Positions 9,312-18,567 of a stretch of 63,661 nucleotides of DNA are shown piece after piece (within the stretch, counting starts at the first letter, position 1; each line of letters begins with the position of its first letter). Below the pieces are notes generated by a model that was not told the DNA's origin, did no database searches, and saw only the letters and a program-made list of their open reading frames with translations. Position numbers and translations under genes: made by a program. Source of the stretch: an uncultured Akkermansia sp. (GTDB lineage: Bacteria > Verrucomicrobiota > Verrucomicrobiia > Verrucomicrobiales > Akkermansiaceae); contig CAJKMG010000016.1 in the NCBI GenBank assembly GCA_905200945.1, forward strand, positions 1-63,661. Direction: 5' to 3'.

Positions 9312-9613
9312 AAAATTTCAGGCATAAAAGACGCTTTTACAACGAACCTGTCAAGAATCATGTTACGCAAGACTGACATCTTTTCTTTCCAAGATGATAA
9401 AATATGTTCGTTTTCTTCAAAAATCGACCTTCTTCATATAAACATAACAATTTATTATTCAACGATGAGAGCTTCATCACAAACAACCTTTGGAATTATT
9501 TTCAGAGAATAGTTGCTCTAATCCGCTTTTTGTGCCATAGTAAAGCGCATAGACCTGCGGCGTCCCCTGACAGGGAATGCTTGTTTCCAATTTTTATATG
9601 ACAGTCTGATATT
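9312..9613. other. AT-rich divergent intergenic region
   Basis: About 300 bp separate the divergently read lrp-like and SNF2 genes, so both promoters should lie here. The centre is clearly AT-rich. A short dyad TCCCCTGACAGGGA occurs around 9563-9576, but I cannot assign a regulator. No RNA gene was seen. Confidence 0.45.
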
Positions 9614-12600
9614 ATGAGCATGGCACTTAACCCGGATAGGGCTACTCTGAACTTTCTCAATGCTTTTCCGGAAGAAATCCGGCTGCGCGGCGAAAAGCTC
9701 CAGAAAGATGGCGCAGTCACGCAAATTTTTGGCAATCATCTATATATTCAGGGCCGCGTGGAAGACACATACGGCGTGCATCGCGTGAATTTGCGCCTTC
9801 AGGGCAACAGATGGTTCGGAGCATGCTCCACGGAAGACGAGGATCTCGCCGGAGCGGCCATGTATGCCGCCATGTTGGAACGCATGTACCGTGGACAGGA
9901 CCTTCCGGAGTCCCCGAACGAACTGAATGATGTTCCCCTTCTGGATATTCTGGAAGAGAAACTGGGCCGCGAACTGGACGACAAGGAAGCGGACTACGTC
10001 AGCAAACTGGAGAAGCGCTACCGCCGTTTCGCCATTGAACAGGAGATTCACGACCATGATATGGTGCGCCTGAATCCCCGATGGGAAATCGTCAGCTATG
10101 ACCCGCTGGAATTGTGGCCCGTTCCTCCTACGAACATCCTCGAATTCTGGAATTACATTGCTTACGCTTTCAACAAGAAACGTCTGCCCTATCCGGAATT
10201 CATGGAATCCATTACGGATCTGGAAAAGGTCCAGCGCAAAATTCATGAATGGGAGCGTTCCCGTGAAGTCGGCACCTGGTACGACCGCATCCAATCCGTG
10301 AATGAACGCCCTCCGCAGCCTCCCCGCGGAGAACTGTTCATGCGGCTTGTTTCCACCATTAACGAGGGACATTTCGAGTACCGCCATTCCCTGAAGCAGG
10401 ACTGGATTCCCGTCCGGGAAAAACAGGATCTGGAACATCTGGAAAATCTGCATGAACGGGCAGCCGTGCGCATGGACGCCCAGACGGAAATCCTGCTCGT
10501 CTCCCTGTCCGACTACGCCCGTACGGAAGACGCCCTGACGCTGGATCTGGATCAGGAAGCAGCATGCGCCCTGATGAACAAACTTTTCCACCAGCCCGCC
10601 CTGAAAGGCTACCTGGTGAACCTTGATGAAAACTATTTCAAAGTGGTGGACGAACCGCTCAAATGGATTTGCCAGGACGATCCCATTGAACCGGACTGCT
10701 ACGCTCTTCAGCTCGCTACTTCCACCGGCATCAACGTCTCCCACTCCGTCCGGCAACTTCCGGGCCAGCAGGAACTGTATCAGTCTGACGAAACCGTTTT
10801 CCCCGGCCCTCCCCGCTGGCTGGAAAGCACGGAAGTGGAACCCCGCTACTCCATTCCCAAGCAGGTTATCGACAGCCTTGAAGGGGTGGAATTCCTCCGC
10901 AAAATAGGCGCTTCCCTGCCCCCCAGCATGGAAGACCGCGTGGTGGACATCGACCTGCGCGGCACCTTTGACATGAAAATCGTCCGCGGCCTCACCTCTG
11001 CGGAAACGGAACACGTTCTCTGCGAAGTAAGCGCCAGGGACGCTTCCGGCTACCGCACGGAAAAACTCGGCAAGGACGGCTGGGACGTATCCCATCAGGA
11101 ACCCATGAAGAACAAAGTTCTGCTGCGCTTCATCCGGGAGCACCTTTATCCCATTCCCGGCCTGCTGGAAGAAATGGGCTTTTCCTACGATCCCCAGGTG
11201 GGCGCGTTCAAGGCCCGCGTCACCCGCCAGTTCCCCGAAAAATTCGCGGAATGGGCCAAGCAGCTTCCGGAAGAGCTGACCGTCAATATGGATGACAAGC
11301 TCAAGACTCTGCTGGCGGATCCGGTGGCCGCCGCCGTGCGGTTTGAAGTAGTCAACCAGGAAATCGACTGGTTTGACCTCCGCATCGTCATTGATGTGGA
11401 AGGCGTCCAGCTCTCCAAGGAACAAATCCGCGCCCTGGTCGCCGCCAGAGGCGGTTACGTCCGCATGGACGACGGAGGATGGATGCGCCTGGAAATTAAG
11501 CTGGACAATGACCAGCGCGACGCCGTTACCCGCCTGGGCCTGGATCCCTTCGATCTTTCCGGAGAAACCCACCGCATGCACGCCATGCAGCTGGCGGACC
11601 CGAAAGCCGCGGAAGTGTTCGACCCGAAGGCCTGGAAACGCATCAAGGACCGTACCGCGGAAATCCAGATCGACGTCAAGCCGGACGTCCCCTCCCAGCT
11701 CCAGGCCACCCTGCGCCCGTATCAGGTGGAAGGGTTCCATTTCCTGGCTTACCTTGCCACAAATGGGTTCGGCGGCATTCTGGCGGACGACATGGGCCTG
11801 GGCAAAACGATCCAGTCCATCACTTACGTCCTCTGGCTGCGTGAAGAATTCGCCCGCAAAAACAAATCCAAGAAAAAAGTCGTCATTCCTCCGGTTCTTA
11901 TCGTTTGCCCCAAATCCGTGCTGGACGTCTGGGCGGGAGAAACGGAAAAATTTGCCCCAGGCGTGCGCGTCCTCGTCATCCGCAGCAAGGACCAGGCCAA
12001 TCTGGAAGACATCAAGAAGAACTACGACATGGTCGTGGTCAACTATGCCCAGCTCCGCGTCTGCGGGGAAACCCTGAACCAAATCAAATGGCTTACGGTC
12101 ATTCTGGACGAAGGCCAGCAGATCAAAAACCCGGATTCCAAGGCAGCCAAGGCGGCACGGGAAATCGTTTCCTACAACCGTCTCGTTCTTTCCGGCACAC
12201 CTATTGAAAACCGTCTGCTGGACATGTGGTCCCTCATGGCTTTCTCCATGCCCGGCGTCCTCGGTTCCCGTTCCTACTTCAAGAAGCGCTTTGACAAGCG
12301 CAAGGACCCGCAGAGCCAGAACCGCCTGGCCGCACGCCTGAAACCCTTCCTGCTGCGCCGCACCAAATCCCAGGTGGCTAAAGACCTCCCACCCAGGACG
12401 GAAGAAGAAGTGTACGCCAAAATGGAAGGCATCCAGAGCCAGTTGTACAAGGCGGAACTCCGCCGCATTCAGCAGGCCCTGCTTGGACTGGATTCGGACG
12501 AATCCGTCAAAAAGAACAGCTTCGCCATTTTGCAGGGCCTGATGCGCCTGCGTCAGATCTGCTGCCACCCCGGCCTGGTGGATCCCAAATACGCCAAGGA

Positions 12601-13129
12601 AGACAGCGCCAAAATGACAGCCCTCTTCTATCTGCTGGACCAGCTCCGGGAAGAAGGGCACAAGGTGCTCGTCTTCTCTCAGTTCGTCTCCATGCTGGAA
12701 ATCATCAAGAACAGGCTGGAAGCGGAAAACAGGCCTCTTAACTATCTTACCGGCCAGACCAAGGACCGCCGCGGAGAAATTGAAAAATTCCAGACGACCA
12801 AGGATCCTTCCGTCTTCCTGCTTTCCCTGAAAGCCGGCGGCGCCGGCCTCAACCTTACCTCCGCCTCCTATGTCGTCCTGTATGACCCGTGGTGGAACCC
12901 GGCCGTAGAAAGCCAGGCTATCGACCGTACGCATCGCATCGGCCAGAAAAACAAGGTGATCGCCTACCGCCTCCTGACGAAAGATTCCGTGGAAGAAAAA
13001 ATCCGCATTCTCCAGCATCAGAAGAACCAGCTCGTCGCCAACGTGCTGGGTGATGAAGGCTTTACCTCCAGCCTGGGCATTGACGACCTGAACTTCATCC
13101 TCAATCACGGGGATGATGAAGAAGGTTAA
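9614..13129 (+). CDS. SNF2-family DNA helicase/translocase
   Basis: A 1171-aa Swi2/Snf2 ATPase. The N-terminal 690 residues are a poorly conserved bacterial SNF2 extension. The motor follows: motif I ADDMGLGKTIQS, motif Ia-like LIVCPKSVLDVW, motif II DEGQQIKN (a DEGQ variant where DEAQ or DEAH is common), motif III LSGTPIENRL, motif V LKAGGAGLNLT and motif VI QAIDRTHRIGQ. Such proteins use ATP to move on double-stranded DNA and displace bound proteins; the bacterial role is usually unknown. It stands alone, with an AT-rich promoter region before it and a strong terminator after it. No restriction or phage-defence partner is adjacent. Confidence 0.93.
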   Translation: MSMALNPDRATLNFLNAFPEEIRLRGEKLQKDGAVTQIFGNHLYIQGRVEDTYGVHRVNLRLQGNRWFGACSTEDEDLAGAAMYAAMLERMYRGQDLPESPNELNDVPLLDILEEKLGRELDDKEADYVSKLEKRYRRFAIEQEIHDHDMVRLNPRWEIVSYDPLELWPVPPTNILEFWNYIAYAFNKKRLPYPEFMESITDLEKVQRKIHEWERSREVGTWYDRIQSVNERPPQPPRGELFMRLVSTINEGHFEYRHSLKQDWIPVREKQDLEHLENLHERAAVRMDAQTEILLVSLSDYARTEDALTLDLDQEAACALMNKLFHQPALKGYLVNLDENYFKVVDEPLKWICQDDPIEPDCYALQLATSTGINVSHSVRQLPGQQELYQSDETVFPGPPRWLESTEVEPRYSIPKQVIDSLEGVEFLRKIGASLPPSMEDRVVDIDLRGTFDMKIVRGLTSAETEHVLCEVSARDASGYRTEKLGKDGWDVSHQEPMKNKVLLRFIREHLYPIPGLLEEMGFSYDPQVGAFKARVTRQFPEKFAEWAKQLPEELTVNMDDKLKTLLADPVAAAVRFEVVNQEIDWFDLRIVIDVEGVQLSKEQIRALVAARGGYVRMDDGGWMRLEIKLDNDQRDAVTRLGLDPFDLSGETHRMHAMQLADPKAAEVFDPKAWKRIKDRTAEIQIDVKPDVPSQLQATLRPYQVEGFHFLAYLATNGFGGILADDMGLGKTIQSITYVLWLREEFARKNKSKKKVVIPPVLIVCPKSVLDVWAGETEKFAPGVRVLVIRSKDQANLEDIKKNYDMVVVNYAQLRVCGETLNQIKWLTVILDEGQQIKNPDSKAAKAAREIVSYNRLVLSGTPIENRLLDMWSLMAFSMPGVLGSRSYFKKRFDKRKDPQSQNRLAARLKPFLLRRTKSQVAKDLPPRTEEEVYAKMEGIQSQLYKAELRRIQQALLGLDSDESVKKNSFAILQGLMRLRQICCHPGLVDPKYAKEDSAKMTALFYLLDQLREEGHKVLVFSQFVSMLEIIKNRLEAENRPLNYLTGQTKDRRGEIEKFQTTKDPSVFLLSLKAGGAGLNLTSASYVVLYDPWWNPAVESQAIDRTHRIGQKNKVIAYRLLTKDSVEEKIRILQHQKNQLVANVLGDEGFTSSLGIDDLNFILNHGDDEEG

Positions 13130-13230
13130 CCCGGAGAAGCAATGATTAGAGGGAGTAATGATTAAGGAACAATTCTATTAGCTTATAGATTTTTATCCTC
13201 TGATTCTCCCTCTATTCCCTATCTGTTACA

Positions 13231-13268
13231 AAAAGCCCTGCATGAATAATTTGCAGGGCTTTTTTATT
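13231..13268. terminator. Bidirectional intrinsic terminator
   Basis: The 9-bp stem AGCCCTGCA/TGCAGGGCT (13234-13242 with 13252-13260) is flanked by A-runs on the left and TTTTTTA on the right, so it can stop transcripts from both sides. It serves the SNF2 gene and the convergent ApaG-domain gene, whose stop codon is at 13269. Confidence 0.92.
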
Positions 13269-13646
13269 TCACCATTTAAGGCTGACGGGATCCGTATGAT
13301 AAAGGATTCCCGCCTCGTCCCGGACAAGAAGGGTCAACTGGATGCGTGCAGGCAGCCGGAGCATCTGAAGGCCGTTGAACGCAAAAATCTGCCCCTGACA
13401 CAACAGGGGGCGTGAACCGAACAGTTCATCCCCTTCAATTACCTGTGTCCCGTCTCCATGTGAACGGACGGTCCACTTTTTGCCGATAATGCGCACGGCG
13501 CCGTCTCCCGTATTGAGGATGCTTACGTTGTAAGGCACGGGAATGCGTCCATCCTCCCGGACCATCTGTTCCAGTTTTTCATCCCGCAAGTACAGGCCGC
13601 GCGGAGTAAGACGCACTTCCAGACTGGTTAAAAGGGGAAGAACCAT
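13269..13646 (-). CDS. ApaG-domain protein
   Basis: The 125-aa protein is almost entirely a fibronectin-like ApaG (DUF525) domain. Recognisable segments are YNVSILNTGDGAVRIIGKKW, then VIEGDELFG, RPLLCQGQIFAF and a beta-rich C-terminus. ApaG proteins are small cytoplasmic beta-sandwich proteins of unclear function, linked in enterobacteria to cobalt resistance and Ap4A metabolism. No signal peptide is present. It is 25 bp downstream of a secreted protein gene and probably shares its transcript. The shared bidirectional terminator follows immediately. I leave the symbol empty because orthology to apaG is unproven. Confidence 0.75.
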   Translation of the reverse strand: MVLPLLTSLEVRLTPRGLYLRDEKLEQMVREDGRIPVPYNVSILNTGDGAVRIIGKKWTVRSHGDGTQVIEGDELFGSRPLLCQGQIFAFNGLQMLRLPARIQLTLLVRDEAGILYHTDPVSLKW

Positions 13647-13671
13647 ATGATGTACGCCTCCGGAGAGGGAT

Positions 13672-14562
13672 TTATGATTCCACAGGAGCCAGAGCCGCTT
13701 TGAGCAACTCCAGCGTCGTTTTGCGGATGGCTTCCACGCCCGCCCTGGTAGGCTTGGCGTCCGGCGCCAGCGTCATCTGCTCCTGCAAGACCGTCAGAAG
13801 ATTCATGATTTTGGCAATGTCGCGGCGTTCTTTCATTTCCGGCTCTACCCCGTCCAGAATATAGTGAAAATATTCCGGGACATCCGGCTGGAAGATGACT
13901 TTCGCCTTGTCCTCCGCAAATTTGTTATCCAGAGCCGCGGTGGCAGCGTCCAGGGCACGTATCCACCCCCCCAGGCCGATCAGGTTCGCCATATCGGAAT
14001 CCCGCAGGGAGGCGAGTTCCTGCTCCACATCGGATTGAATAAGGGCCAGGTTGTTTTTGAAACTGCTCAAGTCCCCGTCTTCCGCATTTTTCAGCAGGCT
14101 GGCGGCGTGGCGGTTCACCCTTTCTCCGGCGCCGATGGCCTTTGCATAGCTGGAAAGATCCAGAGCGATGGGTTTCACCTCGTTCATCTTGCCGCACTGC
14201 ACAATGACAAAGCCGTCCGCCATCATGCCGCCCAACTGAAGAGCCAGGGAACAGCGGTCCATGGGAGGCCGCTCCGGGCGTGCGCGCAAGGCCACCTTTT
14301 CCGGTATTTCAGGGAGTCCCTCCAAATCCTCAAAAATCTTGCGGATGGACGGCGCGGTAAATTCGTTGATGCCCAGCTCCTCATTCATGTGGGAGTCGTC
14401 CAGCAGGCGTTCCGGAATGGCCGGCTGGTCCTGCTTGCCGGACGGCGGCGTTTGCACATCCAGTACTGCCGCCTCTTTTTCCGGGGTCTCTTCTTTTGGA
14501 GCGGAAAACGCCATTCCCCCCGTGACGGATACAGCTGCAGCCAGCAGATACAATCTCTTCAT
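13672..14562 (-). CDS. Secreted protein of unknown function
   Basis: A 296-aa protein with a clear signal peptide (MKRLYLLAAAVSVTGGMAFSA, cleavage near residue 21). A Glu/Pro-rich linker follows to about residue 60, then a mostly helical domain with motifs such as CSLALQLGGMMADGFVIVQC. I do not recognise a family. It is probably periplasmic. It is divergent from the GT2 gene and precedes the ApaG-domain gene in the same direction. No catalytic motif was seen. Confidence 0.7.
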   Translation of the reverse strand: MKRLYLLAAAVSVTGGMAFSAPKEETPEKEAAVLDVQTPPSGKQDQPAIPERLLDDSHMNEELGINEFTAPSIRKIFEDLEGLPEIPEKVALRARPERPPMDRCSLALQLGGMMADGFVIVQCGKMNEVKPIALDLSSYAKAIGAGERVNRHAASLLKNAEDGDLSSFKNNLALIQSDVEQELASLRDSDMANLIGLGGWIRALDAATAALDNKFAEDKAKVIFQPDVPEYFHYILDGVEPEMKERRDIAKIMNLLTVLQEQMTLAPDAKPTRAGVEAIRKTTLELLKAALAPVES

Positions 14563-14696
14563 AACAACACGTGAAAAGGTTAAGCAAAACTGAATATGTC
14601 TTGACTCTCGCCCTATGGTGTCCTATACGGGCGTCACGTCAAGGAAATCCCCCTGCCCTGACGCAAAAAGATACCAACCCCCTTTGTAACCCCTGC

Positions 14697-16214
14697 ATGT
14701 CTTTAAATTACAATTTTATCTGGCTTTTGTGCTATCTTCTGGTCCTCGTCGGCCTGGCAGGATATGGCTTCCACCGCCTGAGCATCGTTTACCTGTACTG
14801 GAAAAACCGTAATAACAAGCCCCGGCCCAAAGCACGCTTCCAGGAACTGCCCGCCGTGACGGTCCAGCTCCCCATGTTCAATGAAAAGTTCGTCGTGGAC
14901 CGCCTTCTGGAATCCGTAGCCTCTCTGGATTATCCGCAGGACAAGCTGGAAATACAGATTCTGGACGATTCTACAGATGATACCACGGAACAATGCTACC
15001 GTAAGGTGGAGGAATTAAAGTCCCGCGGCTTTGACGCCGTCTGCATCCACCGTACGGACCGCACCGGTTTCAAGGCAGGCGCACTGGAAGCGGCTACCAA
15101 AGTAGCGAAGGGGGAATTCCTGTTGATTCTGGACGCAGATTTCGTTCCGGAGCCGGATCTCCTGCAAAAAACCATCCATTTCTTTACGGATGAAAACGTG
15201 GGCCTCGTCCAAACCCGCTGGGGCCACATCAACCGTGAATATAATCTCCTCACCCGCATCCAGGGGATGTATCTGGACGGCCATTTCGCCATGGAACAAA
15301 CAGCTCGCAACCGTTCCGGACGTTTCTTCACTTTCAATGGCACTGCCGGCATATGGCGCAAATGCGTAATCGGCGACGCGGGCGGCTGGTCCCACGACAC
15401 CCTGACGGAAGACATGGACCTTTCCTACCGTGTCCAGCTCAAGGGCTGGCGCTTCATCTACCTGAACGATGTCGTTACCCCGGCGGAACTTCCCGTGGAC
15501 ATGGATGGGTTCAAGTCCCAGCAGCACCGGTGGACCAAGGGCTCCATTCAGGTCTGCCAGAAAATCCTGCTGGACATCTGGCGCTCCAATGCCCCCCTTA
15601 AAGCCAAGGTAGAAGCCACCACCCACCTCACCTGCAATTATTCTTATCTGCTCCTGGCATTGCTCTGCTTCCTGGTGTACCCCATCTGCACGCAGCGCAT
15701 TCCAGAAAATGAAACGGTCTTCATGTGGTTTGTGAATGTGGCCCTGTTCTTCATGACCAGCGTGGCCGTCTGCATCTTTTACATGAGCGCCCAAATCGTG
15801 GTGCGTCCCAAATCCTGGTGGAAGGAACTGCCGTACCTCCCCCTCCTTCTCACGCTGAGCGTGGGAATGGCGGTCAACAACGCCAAGGCCGTTCTGGAAG
15901 CCATCTTCGGCCATCAGTCCGCCTTCGTCCGCACGCCCAAGTACGGCGTGGACCGGAAGGAAGACCGCCGGCACGTCTCCCAGCTCAAACGCAACGGGTA
16001 CCGGGCTATTAAATCCGTTGTCATTCCCGTTCTGGAAATCGCCTGCGGAACTTTCTTCCTGAACCTGATCATCATCATGATCCGCCAGGGCCATTACCTT
16101 TCCCCCATCCTGATGATTCCTTTCCTGGGTTTCTATTACACAGGATTCTGTTCCCTGGGCCGCATGATTTCCAACCTGCTGCCCGCCAAGCAAACTGCCA
16201 AAGCCAAGAACTGA
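14697..16214 (+). CDS. Processive family 2 glycosyltransferase (cellulose/mannan synthase-like)
   Basis: A 505-aa inner-membrane enzyme predicted to build a beta-linked polysaccharide from nucleotide sugar. One N-terminal helix (about 6-28) precedes the GT2 domain with QLPMFNEKFVV, ILDDSTDDT, LDADFVPEPD, TEDMDLSYR and the processive Q-x-x-R-W signature (QQHRWTKGS). At least four C-terminal helices follow. The arrangement is closest to CslA/glucomannan-synthase-like proteins, but the product cannot be told from sequence. ATG 14697 was preferred over the open frame to 14571, because it starts just before the first membrane helix. An L,D-transpeptidase gene follows after 10 bp. Confidence 0.88.
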   Translation: MSLNYNFIWLLCYLLVLVGLAGYGFHRLSIVYLYWKNRNNKPRPKARFQELPAVTVQLPMFNEKFVVDRLLESVASLDYPQDKLEIQILDDSTDDTTEQCYRKVEELKSRGFDAVCIHRTDRTGFKAGALEAATKVAKGEFLLILDADFVPEPDLLQKTIHFFTDENVGLVQTRWGHINREYNLLTRIQGMYLDGHFAMEQTARNRSGRFFTFNGTAGIWRKCVIGDAGGWSHDTLTEDMDLSYRVQLKGWRFIYLNDVVTPAELPVDMDGFKSQQHRWTKGSIQVCQKILLDIWRSNAPLKAKVEATTHLTCNYSYLLLALLCFLVYPICTQRIPENETVFMWFVNVALFFMTSVAVCIFYMSAQIVVRPKSWWKELPYLPLLLTLSVGMAVNNAKAVLEAIFGHQSAFVRTPKYGVDRKEDRRHVSQLKRNGYRAIKSVVIPVLEIACGTFFLNLIIIMIRQGHYLSPILMIPFLGFYYTGFCSLGRMISNLLPAKQTAKAKN

Positions 16215-16224
16215 CGCCTTTCCC

Positions 16225-17082
16225 ATGCCTGCGCCTCTCTCGCAAGCAGCACGCCTGATTCAACTCGCCGGCGCAGCTTTCGCTGTGTTCGGAGCCATGG
16301 CATCCTGTTCCCGTCCGGATTATGAGCCCACCGCCATCGTGAAAGACGGCGCGGTCGTCAGCGTCAGGGACCAGAAAATGGCCGTCATGCGCAATGGCCG
16401 GGTGGTGAAGACCTACCCTGTCAGTACTTCCAAATTCGGCCTGGGAGACGGAAAGGGAAGCTGCCGCACTCCGCTGGGCGCCCATCGCATCGCTTCCAAA
16501 ATCGGCAGCGGACAGCCCAAGGGCATGGTGTTTAAAAGCCGCAAGCCCACCGGAGAATGCGTCGCTCCCAATTCCCCGGGCCGGGATCCCATCGTTACGC
16601 GCATTATGTGGCTGGAAGGCCTGGAACCCCGTAACCGGAACGCTCACTCGCGCCTGATTTATATCCACGGTACGGCGGAGGAACGCACCATCGGCACCCC
16701 CGCCTCCTACGGTTGCGTCCGGATGAAAAGCAATGACGTGTACGAGGCTTTCAACCTGCTCCGGACCGGAGATCCGGTCGTGATTGAACGCTGTTCCATT
16801 GATGCCTCCCTGAAAGCCCTGGCCCAGGCGGAAAAAATGCAGGATTCTTCCCTGCTGGTCATGTCTTCCGTTCCAGATCGCCTGGAAAACGCCAATACGG
16901 CTTCCGTCATTTCCCACCGCCGCAGGGTTTCCCGCCCCCCTGCCGTTGCCCTTTCCCGCAGGCAAACGGCATCAACCGGAAAGAAATCCGTTCACGCCAG
17001 GAGGGCGGCCGCCCGCAAGACGGCTGGAAATTCCAGAACCGCCGTCCGTTCCGCCATGGGAACCCGCTATACACTCGGGTAA
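16225..17082 (+). CDS. L,D-transpeptidase (YkuD domain) with basic tail
   Basis: The 285-aa envelope protein has an N-terminal hydrophobic segment ending in GAMASC, which may be a lipoprotein or signal-peptidase site. The YkuD catalytic domain (about 40-200) carries the active-site pattern IYIHGTAEE followed by SYGCVRM, with the catalytic cysteine. Such enzymes form 3-3 peptidoglycan crosslinks or attach proteins to the wall. After about residue 225 the protein becomes a basic Arg/Lys/Ser/Ala tail that may bind wall polymers. It follows the GT2 gene by 10 bp, suggesting co-expression of two envelope enzymes. Confidence 0.88.
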   Translation: MPAPLSQAARLIQLAGAAFAVFGAMASCSRPDYEPTAIVKDGAVVSVRDQKMAVMRNGRVVKTYPVSTSKFGLGDGKGSCRTPLGAHRIASKIGSGQPKGMVFKSRKPTGECVAPNSPGRDPIVTRIMWLEGLEPRNRNAHSRLIYIHGTAEERTIGTPASYGCVRMKSNDVYEAFNLLRTGDPVVIERCSIDASLKALAQAEKMQDSSLLVMSSVPDRLENANTASVISHRRRVSRPPAVALSRRQTASTGKKSVHARRAAARKTAGNSRTAVRSAMGTRYTLG

Positions 17083-17190
17083 AAACTTTCCTTCCCTCCT
17101 GTCTTTCCGGGGCTCCCGTTTCGCTTCCTCCTGACATGGCCGTTTGAACGCATGGTTGCCTGTATCCGTCACATTTGGTAACGTAGACTT

Positions 17191-17754
17191 ATGGCCATGA
17201 TGGAACATGAAGATATCAGCAATGAAAACCTGGCGGGACACCTTCTGGTTGCCGCTCCCTATCTGGATGGCGCCGGATTCCATCATTCCGTCATCTTCCT
17301 GAGCCGGGCAGAAAAGGAATTTGTCATCGGTCATATTTTAAATCATCCGGCCGGCATGAATGTGGGGGACGTAGCCCGCCACACGGAAATACCGGAATCC
17401 CTTTATACCGTGCCTATCTTCAAGGGAGGGCCCGTAGAACGCAACCAGCTCATCTTCGCCGCTTTCATCCGCACGGAGGATAAACTGCGCGTCCAGTTTC
17501 ATCTGCAAGAGGAACAGGCCCTGGAATATCAGAAAAATCCCCGAGCCATCCTGCGGGCTTACGTAGGCCATAGCGGGTGGACGCCGCCCCAGCTGCGCCG
17601 GGAACTGAATGACCGCGCATGGTATGTTTCCCCCATGGTGCCGGACATATGCCTGGAAACGGATTTCTCCAAGGTCTGGGCCATGGCCATGCGGCGGCTT
17701 TCGCCCCTGCACCATATCATGAGCCACGCTCCCGCACAGCCTTCCCTGAACTGA
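17191..17754 (+). CDS. YqgE/AlgH family protein (UPF0301)
   Basis: The 187-aa protein matches the YqgE/AlgH family along its length: AGHLLVAAPYLDGAGFHHSV, then GHILNHPAG, VPIFKGGPVERN and the C-terminal AYVGHSGWTPPQL. The family is widespread and compactly folded, with no settled biochemical role. Start ATG 17191 gives MAMMEHED; the next in-frame ATGs nearby are equally possible. The yggS-like gene follows after 10 bp. Confidence 0.9.
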   Translation: MAMMEHEDISNENLAGHLLVAAPYLDGAGFHHSVIFLSRAEKEFVIGHILNHPAGMNVGDVARHTEIPESLYTVPIFKGGPVERNQLIFAAFIRTEDKLRVQFHLQEEQALEYQKNPRAILRAYVGHSGWTPPQLRRELNDRAWYVSPMVPDICLETDFSKVWAMAMRRLSPLHHIMSHAPAQPSLN

Positions 17755-17764
17755 ATCATCCATC

Positions 17765-18460
17765 ATGAGCATCCAACAGAATCTGGAACATATTCTCTCC
17801 CGCATACGCGCAGCGGAACTCCGCTCCGGACGTCCGGAGGGTTCCGTCCGCCTTGTTGCCGTCAGTAAAACTTTTCCCGCAGAGGATGTGAAAGCGTGCT
17901 ATGATGCAGGCCAGCGCATTTTCGGAGAAAACAAGGTTCAGGAGGGACTGGGAAAAATCTCCTCCATTCCTACGGATACGGAATGGCATCTCATTGGCCC
18001 CCTTCAGCGCAACAAGGTGCGCAAGGCCCTGGAATATTTCACGCTGATCCATGCCGTGGACTCCCTGCGCCTGGCCCGGTTCATGGATACCGTGGCGCAG
18101 GAGACGGGAAAGCGGCCCCGCATTTTGCTGGAAGTAAACGTAGGAAATGAAAACAGCAAATTCGGATTCTTCCCGGAGGTCCTGGAAAGGGAATGGCCGG
18201 AGCTGTCCTCCCTGAACCACCTTGAAATCGCAGGCCTTATGTGCATTCCTCCCCCGGTGGAAAATCCGGAGGAGGCGCGGCCCTATTTCCGCCGTCTCCG
18301 GGAGCTGAAAGAAGCCCTGTCCGGCAGGGGGGGAGCCACGCTGACGGAACTGTCCATGGGCATGAGCCACGACTTTGAAACGGCAGTAGAGGAAGGAGCC
18401 ACGCTTGTCCGCATAGGAACGGCCATTTTCGGCGGCCGCTCGTACGCTCCCGCTTCGTGA
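17765..18460 (+). CDS. YggS/PLPBP family PLP homeostasis protein
   Basis: A 231-aa alanine-racemase-like TIM-barrel protein that binds pyridoxal phosphate and buffers its pool. The PLP lysine is Lys35 in LVAVSKTFPA. Further family landmarks are FGENKVQEG, WHLIGPLQRNK, LLEVNVGNENSKFGF and the C-terminal LSMGMSHDFETAVEEGAT with VRIGTAIFGGR. It sits 10 bp after the YqgE-like gene. In many bacteria this gene neighbours proC or division genes; here it does not. Confidence 0.93.
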   Translation: MSIQQNLEHILSRIRAAELRSGRPEGSVRLVAVSKTFPAEDVKACYDAGQRIFGENKVQEGLGKISSIPTDTEWHLIGPLQRNKVRKALEYFTLIHAVDSLRLARFMDTVAQETGKRPRILLEVNVGNENSKFGFFPEVLEREWPELSSLNHLEIAGLMCIPPPVENPEEARPYFRRLRELKEALSGRGGATLTELSMGMSHDFETAVEEGATLVRIGTAIFGGRSYAPAS

Positions 18461-18496
18461 TTTTAGTTGGACAGAAAGAAAAGCGGCGTGTAGGTT

Positions 18497-18516
18497 TGTT
18501 CCGTAAAACCGGAACA
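18497..18516. other. Small hairpin between yggS-like and GTPase genes
   Basis: TGTTCCG (18497-18503) pairs with CGGAACA (18510-18516) around a 6-nt loop. No T-run follows, so termination is doubtful. Confidence 0.35.
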
Positions 18517-18567
18517 GCCCGGACGGATACCTGATTTCATCACCCCATGCTGACAGGAGGAAAAAAC

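Noticed and set aside
9740..13108. Open frame of 1122 codons opposite the SNF2 gene
   Set aside because: It is the complement of a clear helicase with all motifs; its translation is low-complexity Gly/His/Phe-rich and matches no family.
9614..13129. SNF2 helicase as part of a phage-defence island
   Set aside because: Neighbours on both sides are ordinary metabolic or regulatory genes, and no nuclease or methylase is adjacent.
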